This document shows positions 10,520-20,279 of a stretch of 64,000 nucleotides of DNA, piece after piece. Location of the stretch: the NCBI GenBank assembly GCA_001600495.1, contig BCKE01000002.1, positions 171,398-235,397 on the forward strand, written 5' to 3'. Made by a program: the position numbers and the translations under genes. The notes under the pieces are model-generated. The model had not been told where the DNA came from and did no database searches. It was given only the letters and a program-made list of their open reading frames with translations. Source of the DNA: Pilasporangium apinafurcum. Lineage: Eukaryota; Oomycota; Peronosporomycetes; Pythiales; Pythiaceae. Every line of letters starts with the position of its first letter. The stretch's first letter is position 1.

Positions 10520-11081
10520 CATCAATCAACGCCATTGGGTGATGCCGTTAAGATCAATGAATGTAAATTTTCTCGTCTTCCTGGTTTTCTCACAAAAGCT
10601 CCTTGACCCTTCACACTCCATGCATACTTTCGGTTGTGATTGAGAAAGAATGCTGCTTCATCCAACGCTATCCACTTTTTCCCTGTGTGTTTGGGCAATG
10701 ATGACAAAAAATGACGTTGTTGTGTGCTATAGGCTTCTTGATAACCAATGGAAGCCTTTTTGTACGTGATTTTATGTTCTAGCAAGATGCGCTGGATTGT
10801 TCGTAGAGAGACATCAACGCTATATGTATTTTTTACAAAAGCAACTCCGTCAGCAAGCGTGCTTGTATTACGATTGAGAAAAAATTGATGAGTTGGTTGC
10901 GTTGGTTGTCATTCAATTTTCGCAGGTGAGATCGATTGAGAGGTCATGCTGCAAATTTAGCACCACTGAGCCAACGTTGAATGGTTCGTTTGCTTACATA
11001 AAAAATCTCAGCTATCTTGTTGAGGGTAAACCCTTGGGTCCGAAGACGAAAACAAATTTGTCGTTCAACAATTAATTTCAT
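10520..11081 (-). pseudogene. IS630/Tc1-mariner-like transposase fragment
   Basis: On the minus strand, beginning at the ATG at 11081, the sequence reads a helix-turn-helix (GFTLNKIAEIF...SKRTIQRWLSG). After a stop and a frame change follows a DDE catalytic start: WIALDEAAFFLNHNRKYAW and GRRENLHSLILTASPNG. The first catalytic Asp is the D of ALDEAAF. The second Asp and the Glu were not found, so the gene is truncated and interrupted by at least two stops. It differs clearly from the intact element at 20280-22000, so a second Tc1/IS630 family is present. Confidence 0.75.
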
Positions 11082-11099
11082 GACTATATATTTTTGGAG

Positions 11100-12754
11100 C
11101 CTGATCGGCCGACACCCCAAAATTGATCCGCCGACCTCTCCCTCTACGTCACACTAACAGAAAGTGACGAATTATAAAAAAATAATGAATTATTCATTAT
11201 TCCATGCTAAAATTATCCTGCGAATCTGAACAATGTGGAATAGCTTCCCAGTCGGCAACGGCTCGGGCCTCAGCTGCTTATAACTCTCGAGTCTTGTGCA
11301 TTTTGGCGACTTCCAAAGCACCGGCACCGCTTCACTCTGGGCATGTTCTGCGGCTATGTCCTGGTTGATTGCAAATGCGGCACTTTCGTCGTGCTCTTTC
11401 CATTGCCTCGAACAGTGAAGGATTTTTTCGAATACTACGAATAATTCACCATTTTCTTTAACAAGCAATCTCTGACTCAAACAGAAAAAATTATGGGGGT
11501 CTCTTGCAAAGCATAAAATCCGCAAACAAACGAAAATACATGATGCCTTTAGAATGAAGTAGTTGAGAATGTGTGCGGGTCATACGCAATGCGTGTTGTT
11601 ATACTTAATAAGCTTTTCAGCATTCAAACGCATATGAAATCTCCCGTTCGTTCTTATATTGCCATCTGCCCATTTGGTCATCGCTCAAAAAAATATTATT
11701 TACCTAACCCTATTAACCATTGATTTTGTGCGTTTGCTCTACCAATTGCATGAAAGTTCCACAAAGACTGAAGCAGGCTTTCCTCCTCTCTTTCTCCTTA
11801 ATTCCTTGATTCTTGTCCAGCATTGGCTGCTAGAGCACCTGGGAGATGAAGATCATGTCAGCGAGTCTAAGCGTTGTCCCCTACTCAATGGAACGAAGGA
11901 CTGCCTGCATATAATCGTGTCAATTTATCCATTACATCAGGACAGAAGCATAGATCTTTCCGGAGGTGCAATTAGCGCATTCCAACAAAATACCCCTCAG
12001 GAAATGCAGATGTTATTCCAAGTCACTGCAACCTGAAGTAGTAGACAAAACCTCCTGTGGTCCAGCTCTTCACAGCAGAATAAATAGTAGTGAAGAGTGG
12101 GACTCTGCAGGAAAATATACTAATAAAATTTTTCAGAGCAATGACCAGAGCTTTCGAATGCCCAACTTCGCAATGAGATTTCTGTGGACAGACTCTCGAG
12201 AAGTCTGTGGAAAAAACAGCGTTCGTCCTTGTATATCATGAATATACTCTAAGTGCTTCACTTTTACTCATAGTATTTGTTGCGGATTTTATTACTTCTG
12301 GTGGAGCCCCAAAAATAGGCCATTTTTGTTCTGTTTGACTGGGAGACTGCTTGTTAANNNNNNNNNNNNNNNNNNNNNNNNNNNNNNNNNNNNNNNNNNN
12401 NNNNNNNNNNNNNNNNNNNNNNNNNNNNNNNNNNNNNNNNNNNNNNNNNNNNNNNNNNNNNNNNNNNNNNNNNNNNNNNNNNNNNNNNNNNNNNNNNNNN
12501 NNNNNNNNNNNNNNNNNNNNNNNNNNNNNNNNNNNNNNNNNNNNNNNNNNNNNNNNNNNNNNNNNNNNNNNNNNNNNNNNNNNNNNNNNNNNNNNNNNNN
12601 NNNNNNNNNNNNNNNNNNNNNNNNNNNNNNNNCGAATAGCGGATTTTTTGGATTTTGGCCAACCTAAGAATTAGGCTGTTTTTGGCTCCCTTGACTTGCG
12701 GATTGCTTGTTAATAATTTGACTGTGTAATGGAAAGGGGTGTCGGCCGATCAGG
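11100..12754. repeat. Perfect 19-bp inverted repeat pair (possible element ends)
   Basis: The sequence CCTGATCGGCCGACACCCC occurs at 11100-11118 and its exact reverse complement at 12736-12754. A degenerate direct echo (TTGATCCGCCGACCTCTCCC) follows immediately at about 11124. The left copy lies 19 bp upstream of the IS630-like transposase start. The pair may be the termini of a 1.65-kb element containing the gap, or the outward-facing 5' ends of two elements. No target-site duplication is evident at either side. Confidence 0.5.
12358..12632. other. Assembly gap (275 N)
   Basis: This is a run of undetermined bases. It is flanked by imperfect direct repeats: the roughly 43 bases ending at 12357 resemble those ending near 12714, both finishing in TTGTTAA. 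That suggests a tandem repeat that could not be assembled. Confidence 0.95.
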
Positions 12755-14728
12755 TTCCTTTTTTTCCTCTATTAGGTAGTTGCTTTGATGCGATGTTAAA
12801 GGTGAAGTTCCAGAACACCCGATTTTGACAAAATATATTTTGCTTATTGGCTGAGACGGACGAGTAAATAAACATGCAGCTAAATCTTCGTATCGATTTT
12901 TCTGTATGTGTTTATTGTAATAATTACAATGCTATAAATAATAGACATTTTAAAGTTGTTGCTTCTTTAAATTAGTTTTCCAAATTCGATAAAGCCGTTA
13001 ACACAGTCAACTGAATGGTTATAGCCATTTATGTAGCCATGCAATGAAAAAAAAACAGAGCACATGAAATTTAACCTGCCAAAACAGAAGTGTGCCACTT
13101 GTATGACGGCCATCAAGTACGAGCACATCAACACCAATAAAATTAATGCACATATCTATAGGAGACTAGGCGAGATATCTGCTGTTTGAAATGCCGTTTA
13201 GTCGTCATATGTTCTGGATCCTATCGAATCTAAAGGTGATTCAGAAGACCAATTACATTACACTGTCAGGTTTCGAGATTACACTCTTGTGATACAGAAA
13301 ATAATTCCTCGATAACGGCTCGCAGTGCTGCCAGTCTCTCGTGATCAGCGTCATTGTCGCCCGCCATGCCGCGATGATGCAATGTTTCGCCAAATTCAGT
13401 AGCTTTTCGATTGGATTAACCTGCCTTTTGCTCCCAGGCACATCGTTGCATGCACTTGCCACTCAACTGAGAAAATTTACTTATCAATATGAAATTGTAT
13501 ATCATATTGTCATAAATTTGTTATTTATATGCTGAGTCGATTTTTAAAACTGACACTCTGATTTTACAAAAAACAGGCAACTTTGAAACCTTATATAATA
13601 TCTATGACAGAAAAGTAATTATTGACTAACAAATCTGAAATACTGAGATTGTGTTTGATGACAAGATAATAGCAATTGTGTGATGGGATAACTCGAACTG
13701 TCCTATCCAACACGATTTCCCAATGATGCGCGCAATTTGCATTATCTCAGTTCTCACAAAAACAATTACCAATTGATACAAGTAAGGTTATATTTACAGA
13801 AAAGGGGAACGAAAAGGAACAGCACTCATGAAGCACTTGCTCATTGAAATTATAAGCTCAAATACATACTGATATAGCCATCGAAATTGAAATTGGTATC
13901 GTGGATTTTCAAAAAGGGATTGTCATAGTTGCCATTGTTATCGAACACGGCCAAAGAGTAGGAATTTCAGCAAATATGCGTCGCACCTGCCAATTCTACA
14001 TTACAGCTTTGCGTATGTATGGATATCGAGTACATCGACTATTTTTTCAGTCGTTCATCGTTTCTAAACGAAGATCTGTTCCTGAGGAACTAAGAACTTC
14101 TTGGTTACTTGCAGTTGAAACGTAGTTTTTTTGCACGAATAAAACCCATCAGAAAAATTCGTCGTTTGTTAGTTTGGTGTTTAACCTGAAAAAAATCAAT
14201 ATAAAAGGATCCATTTGGAATAATCGGATGAGCATAGCAAACTTGTTGACAGGAATAAAATCCCAATTCATCCACTTTTCCTGATGGTTTTAGCTCTCAA
14301 AAACCGATTATGTGAAAAATCCGTCCAATCTAATTGATAGGATGGGTACAAGAGACACGGCATCTTGGCTGTCAAATGAAAATGACAGCCCAATCAGCAT
14401 GAATCAGGCAACGCTTTGAAAAAGCTGTCTTTGAAACATAAATAAATGGAGGCCTTTTATGATGTTGGTCACCACAATCCACTCTTGAATTCAAGCGCGA
14501 GTATAAATTACAAGAGGCTATGTCGTTGCGCGCGTCATAGGTAGGTATAGGGTATAATATCTTTTGTGAAACAATGCATCATTCCTGTAGTGGATGAAAC
14601 CATTTCGAACATGGTCCATCTGATGGTGCTGCGCTCCATTTCTTCTCTACGCAAGCTACTTTTCATTTTCTATTTCTCTAACAAGTACCGAAAGACCTCT
14701 GTCATTCAAGCAAGCAGGCAACGAAACC

Positions 14729-16877
14729 ATGGCCCCACTCAATAGTTCCGAAGCCAAAGATACCTCCCTCTCTGCGCTCCAGATCAAGCAACAGAAAGTG
14801 TGGAGCGTTACACCGTCGGAATTTTCCATGCTGTGCGCCAATCCGGTCCGAAAGATGGTGGACAACCTCAAAAAACCCACCAACACCGACAAAACATTGA
14901 TTCCACTATCATTGGGTGAGCGATAGTTGCCGTCTACGTTGGAAAATAGCAATTACTGCTGTCGCCACTCGATATCTATTCTTAATATGCATATGCCCAT
15001 GCTCAACTCTTTTCGTTGTTGTACTTAGGTGATCCGACTGTCTTTGGCAACTTCAAGTGTCCCGACGTGTTGGTTGATGCCGTTGTGAGAAATGCACGGT
15101 ACGACTAACTTATTTCCATAAGTCACATCGTTCATCGTCGGCTTACAAAATTGATGCATCAATTTGCACAGCTCAATGAAACACAGTGGCTACATCCACT
15201 CTGCTGGTAGCGAGGCAGCCCGTGAAGCTATTGCCAGCCACTATGGAAGCGACCTTGCACCTGTGTCCAAGGGCGTGAGTGCACTATTCTCTTTTGCCTT
15301 TATGTGATCGAGTATCATTATATTAGACTTCATCTGAATACTGATGCGTCCTCTGTGGTGTCTATAGGATGTCATTATCACCAGTGGTGCATCAGGAGCC
15401 ATCGACATTGCACTTAGAGGATTACTCAACCCAGGTATTGTCAGATAGAAACAAATGCATAACTTATGTATGCGCTTATAATCGCTTCGCGATCATAATA
15501 CAGGCGACAATATTCTTCTCCCGAAACCTGGGTTCCCATTGTACCAGATCATATGCGACACGCATAGAATTGAATGCAAATTCTATAATTTGCTGGTATC
15601 TCTCGTGTGCTCTAATTTGAATTGTCGACAGACACATAGACTAATAGACTCATTTGTCTTGTTTTGTTATTTCAGCCCGAAAGCAACTGGGAAGCGGATT
15701 TGGGACATATGCAGTCTTTGATTGATGAAAAAACCAAAGCCATTTTGATCAACAACCCATCCAACCCAAGCGGTAGTGTATACTCCAAGGTAACTGGTCT
15801 TCATCTAGATTGTTTGTAATCGCCAACATACCTGTGAATCAACAGCGTGCTGACTTTTTACCAGGCTCATCTAGAAAAAATCCTTGCACTCGCCGACCTC
15901 AATAAAATTCCTATCATTGCTGTGAGTATTGTATTATATAATCTATTGCTGTGTGAGTACTCGATAAATATCAGTGCTCATCCTTGACTTTATTTTTGTT
16001 TTCTTTTTAGGATGAAATCTACGGTGATATGGTATTTGGAGATAATGTGTTTTATCCCATCGCTGAATTGACCAAGACAGTCCCTGTGGTGAGCATCAAC
16101 GGATTAGCCAAGCAATTCCTTATTCCAGGTTGGCGAGTCGGTTGGATTATGGTCCACGACCGTAACAATGTGTTGAAGGATGTGCGAACGGCGTATTTCA
16201 AGTTGTCCCAGCTTATCCTTGGCGCGAACTCGTTGGTTCAGGTATGGAACTACGTAGTCGCAAGCATTGCTTCCATGCATCTCTCCTGATTATTCAGTTA
16301 TCATACGAGTAGAGCGCCATTCCAGATGTATTAACACCAGTACCTGGAAGCGCCGAAGAGCAATCCCTTGCTGCATTCAAGAAAGAGTATTATGGAACAC
16401 TCGAAAAGAACGCTATGTTCACAACAAGTGCGCTGAACAAGGTTCAAGGCTTGCGGGTTGTCGCTCCACAAGGAGCAATGTATGTCATGGTGAGTAAAAT
16501 TATCAACTAACTTTCTTGTACACCGTTTACCTTGATATTCTGCATAAACCATTTATTTTGTGTGTGCATGTATGCATATAGGTACAAGTGGACACTAGTG
16601 TTTTCAGCGAGATTAAGGACGATTTCGTCTTCGCACAGAAGCTCCTGGAAGAAGAATCGGTGTTTGTCTTACCCGGACAGGTACCTATGCATCCTTTGAT
16701 TCAAGATTTACATTCCCTGCGTCTATTCTAACCATATGAGGCGTTGCTTCTATCGCTCTGTTCTAGTTCTTTGGTATGGCAAATTATTTTCGTATCGTGT
16801 TTGCGGCTCCCAAGAACGTCTTGGCGGATGCATATAACCGAATGGCAAATTTTTGCAAACGACACAGCAAGGAATAA
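14729..16877 (+). CDS. Tyrosine aminotransferase, copy 2
   Basis: The gene has eleven exons: 14729-14915, 15029-15098, 15172-15274, 15368-15434, 15504-15595, 15676-15789, 15865-15921, 16011-16241, 16313-16489, 16582-16680 and 16767-16877, encoding 435 residues. Exons 2-11 have exactly the same lengths as in copy 1 and every intron is in the same phase, so this is a tandem duplicate. The PLP lysine is in [16 protein letters not shown]. Differences from copy 1 include NNPSNPSGS for NNPSNPCGS, and [13 protein letters not shown] for [13 protein letters not shown]. Exon sequence is much better conserved than the introns, which no longer align by eye, so both copies appear to be under selection. 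Confidence 0.93.
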
Positions 16878-17130
16878 GTACGAGGAAGAACTTTCTCGGT
16901 CTTGTGTGCATCAAGTGCATAACAACAGGCACGTAGGTAGCAAGATTCTACATTCTATGCATAATCCTCTTATCTATACGATAAAACAGAGTTTGCCGGC
17001 TTGATCTTTTTTTGTGGCGATGTGATTGTCATCTGTGTTGAGTGAGTTCATCACACGTTGCCGTAACACAGTTGAAAGCATTTCGCTCAATTTTGGTGCT
17101 AAACTAATCGAGCTGTTTTAATGAGTTGTG
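16878..17130. other. Intergenic
   Basis: The 3' flank of aminotransferase copy 2. No feature recognised. Confidence 0.3.
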
Positions 17131-17265
17131 ACCTCAAGAGATCATATGAGATACCAAAGTACGAGCAACTCAGGGAGAATACCCTGCTTTTTCTTTGACT
17201 CCGACTTTACTAACAAAAGCTAATTAAGACTAGACAACCGCGGAGTAGACATCTCCGCCATCTGA
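17131..17265 (-). ncRNA. Candidate omega/fRNA-like 3' end, remnant B
   Basis: Two stem-loops lie in tandem on the minus strand. GCGGAG pairs with CTCCGC around a 7-nt loop, inside the last TnpB codons. CAGGG pairs with CCCTG around a 6-nt loop, 54 nt further downstream. Position and structure fit a guide-RNA scaffold, but no transcript evidence is available. Confidence 0.38.
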
Positions 17266-17342
17266 ACTCGATGAGTAAGTGTTCATTCTTGAGAAAGATG
17301 CTTCTAGCAGCGTTAATATCTCTATCAAAGTGAGATGAAGGG
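17131..17342 (-). mobile_element. IS607-like element remnant B: solo 3' end
   Basis: This is a 210-bp minus-strand fragment closely matching the 3' end of remnant C. It reads DRDINAARSIFLKNEHLL, then RWRRCLLRGCLVLISFC-stop, and continues into the non-coding end that finishes near ATCTCTTGAGG (17131). Everything upstream of the RuvC-III motif is lost. Both hairpins are intact (17240-17258 and 17171-17186). The upstream flank (17343 on) has no TnpB sequence. Confidence 0.68.
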
Positions 17343-17805
17343 TAGAGGTTAACCTCTATTGCCGCTGGTGGGATTTTGCATTGGTCAATAGAGGCTAAGG
17401 TGCTTATAATTATTGACCTTTATGTGAAAGAAGAAAGCTCCCAGAAAAATGGGTTGATGAAGAAAATCCATGAATAAAATGGGTCTGAGACGTGAGTAGG
17501 GTTGTGAGATGATCTGAAGTGGCGTATTCCGCTACTTCACAGCACTGAGAAACCTAACCACATATAAAATCCACAAATAGGGTAAGGTTTACAATCAATT
17601 TTTAACCAATGATGTCAAGAATTGTAGAATTCAGTAACGCCTATTGGTTTGGAAACCACCAGGGCAAACAGTAAAAGTGCAGGGTAATAGTTGGGAGTCT
17701 TTCCTTCGCCAAGGCGAAAAAAATAAAACAACTGGTGCCACATCTCATCTTGATCAAAAGCAGGAGCTACAGAAAGGAGAGAGAAAAGCGATAGCAAAGG
17801 GCACC
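17343..17805. other. Upstream region of the GH72 gene
   Basis: Non-coding; it includes an imperfect 9-bp stem (GAAGTGGCG pairing with CGCTACTTC, about 17516-17540). It probably contains the GH72 promoter and 5' UTR. Confidence 0.3.
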
Positions 17806-19930
17806 ATGCGTATGCTCTCGCTAATGCTGGTGGCGATCAGCTCTCTGCTACTATTGATACAGCAAGCGCAGGCGTCGAATGGGGTCATCGTCGTGCGTGG
17901 AAACAAACTATACAATGTCAAAACGGGCAAACGCTTTTTCATCAAAGGGGTATGGCATTTATAATTCGACTACTTATTTCTATTACTGCACATGACTGTG
18001 TAGAAGTTCTCTGCGGTGAAAATTCACATAGCATCTGTTAAAGCCATGAACTACTTTGTTAACCTCCGATGTTTTTATTGTATTGGATAGCTGACGTATG
18101 AATACGCTGTCAGTGATGAATACTACGATGAATACTCCAAGGAAGTGATTGCAACGAATTTGAAAGGACTCGATTACAACACCATTCGTTTGTACAATAT
18201 CAACCCCGAATCTTCGTATGCGAAATTCATGGCGGATATGGAGAAGCTGGGTATCTACGTACTCGTGTCTGCGTCTCCTGATAACGATGAATATTACGGC
18301 AAGTACCGTTACTCCACGATTACGAAGAAACTGAGCTGCAATGGTGGTCAATCAGGTAGTGCCAGTGCCTCAGGCTCCACATGCTACCCAGCTTTGCTGC
18401 TTGAATACGGAAAGAAGGTAGTTATCCTCTTGTATCTTTTACAGAGTGAGGGAGGTTTTGGTGTATCACGATTGACAATTGTCTCTGATCTTTACATCTA
18501 GATTGCAAAGAATTTCGGACAGTATGATAACACACTCGGTATTGTGGTGGCAAACGAAATCATGCAAGTTGACTTGACTGCTGCATCCTGTGTCAAAGCA
18601 TATGTTTCTGATTTGAAGAATTGGATGAGTGTTAATGGCAAGAAAATGCGGATTCTTCCATTGGCGTACGCGGCCGCTGATAGTAGTTACGGATCGAAAA
18701 TTACAAATGCTGATAATTACCACGTTCTCAAGGTTCAAGGTCTTCTCTGTGGTGACAAGATGAAGGATGGCATGATGGTGAAAAGCATTGACATTTATTT
18801 GATCAATGAGTATCGTTGGTGCCCTGGTTCTACCTTTGCAGAAGCTTACCAACGGTATCTCACTATGGCCCAAGGTATTCCAATTGTTATTGCATTTGGT
18901 GAATATGGATGCAAGACATCCTCTTCTACACCCAGAACGTGGGAAATGGTTCCATATTTGTATGGAGATCCCTCAGACACCAACGAATTTTCAGAGATTT
19001 GGTCCGGTGGTCTGGCGTATTCATATGGTGAAGCAAAGCTATCTAGTGACTCGCTATTTCCGATGTTTACAGGTATGGGCATTTCTGCCATTATTTGCAT
19101 AATGTCACCGTCCTGACAAACATTTATTGAACGTGAATGATAGGTGGCTCGACCAACTTTCTGGAACAACCAAGTACCAAGTCAACGGAAGATTACACGA
19201 ATTTGAAATCAGTGTTTGCCGACAACCAGCCGTATTCGGACCCAGCTAAATGGTCTTCCGATACTATTTGTACCTGGTATCCGGATTTACAAACGAAGAC
19301 GCAATCAGGCAACTCTCGAGCATCAGCGGATGGCTGGATCGTCTCCAGTTGTACGAATCCTGATCTAAAAGTTGTCAGCACAGATTCATGGGTTTGCGCC
19401 AGCAGAGAAGGGGCAGTCTGCGCTGACGATGGTTCAACATGTGATGTTACCCTGACTTCGGCCATCGGTACAACCCAAGAAGAAATTTGCGGAACGTACG
19501 AAGTTGAAAGTGGCGGAACAACGTGTGAGACATCTAATGATTGTGGGGACAACGGCCAATGTGTGTCGAATAATGGAACAATGGAATGCTCCTGTTTGAC
19601 GTGCTATACCGGATCGACGTGCAGTGTGTACGATATTAGCACGTGTAATGAGCTGACCAGTACGAAGAGTGCACCAAAGTATATCTTTGCCGCTGTCGGT
19701 AGCTTCCTGGGAGTCATGTTGATCGTTTTCGTCGCTCTCGCAGTTATTGCAGGCAACAAAAAGCGCGGTAGGTGATTTTTGGTGTACATGTGCGTTCTTA
19801 TTTCATGTATTTACTTATTGGTGCATATTGTTTGATGCTGGTAGCCATGGACAAACTTGGGGATCAAGTCAAGCTTCGTGCACCAGGTGGTACCGCACCA
19901 GGGAATGTACAACAAGGAGCAACGCTTTAA
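17806..19930 (+). CDS. GH72 beta-1,3-glucanosyltransferase (GAS/GEL type), membrane-anchored
   Basis: The gene has five exons (17806-17949, 18091-18417, 18502-19072, 19144-19767, 19845-19930) encoding 583 residues. A signal peptide (about 1-24, hydrophobic, ending QAQAS) is followed by the GH72 domain with FFIKG...TYEYAVSD and TIRLYNI. The acid/base Glu is in VVANEIMQ (about residue 176) and the nucleophile Glu in IAFGEYGCK (about residue 290). These enzymes cut and re-ligate beta-1,3-glucan at the plasma membrane or wall. A Cys-rich tail contains an EGF-like unit (CETSNDCGDNGQC...CSCLTCYTGSTC), then one transmembrane helix (YIFAAVGSFLGVMLIVFVALAV) and a short basic cytosolic tail. Fungal homologues usually end in a GPI signal instead. 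Remnant B lies 460 bp upstream. Confidence 0.9.
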
Positions 19931-20279
19931 AAACTGGTTGCCACACTTGTAGTTCGAGCGTGAGAATTTGCGTCTACGCTCATCACAGATCTACAATGTG
20001 ATTTCGTCATACAGATGCATTATTCATTTAACGTTGCCAATATCATCTCCTTGGAGAATAATCGTTTTCACCTGCATTGGTACCCTCCCCCATTTTTTTG
20101 ATTTCAGGACCATTATGTATGTGATATAATGTTTAGTCTGATACTCAAATACCAGCCAACAGCATTGGGATTACTGTTGTTGAATGCAGCACTGTTTTAA
20201 TTGTGCTGCTTAAGATAAGCAAACCATGAGATGGTCTCATGGCAAAGGATGTGCATTTGTCGGTGCTTTTGCTGCACTA
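19931..20279. other. Intergenic 3' of GH72
   Basis: AT-rich non-coding DNA, ending at the TA target of the Tc1/mariner-type element (20278-20279). Confidence 0.35.

Larger units (their letters stand above)
10054..14728. other. 4.7-kb gene-poor, transposon-derived spacer
   Basis: This region separates the two aminotransferase genes. It holds an IS630-like transposase fragment (10520-11081), a perfect 19-bp inverted repeat pair (11100-11118 and 12736-12754) and the assembly gap (12358-12632). From 12760 to 14600 it is AT-rich DNA without a recognisable gene. A minus-strand open frame at 11190-11525 (111 codons) has no identifiable domain. The last 100 bp contain the promoter of copy 2. Confidence 0.55.

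Noticed and set aside
11190-11525. 111-codon minus-strand frame in the transposon-rich spacer
   Set aside because: No domain recognised, and it lies in decayed DNA between inverted repeats; too weak to call a gene.
12326-12674. Long open frames across the N gap
   Set aside because: They exist only because undetermined bases contain no stop codons.
13901-14125. 74-codon plus-strand frame
   Set aside because: Short, isolated, in AT-rich DNA, and without homology.
17516-17540. Imperfect hairpin upstream of GH72 as a regulatory element
   Set aside because: A single short stem with a wobble, not repeated elsewhere in the window; likely chance.
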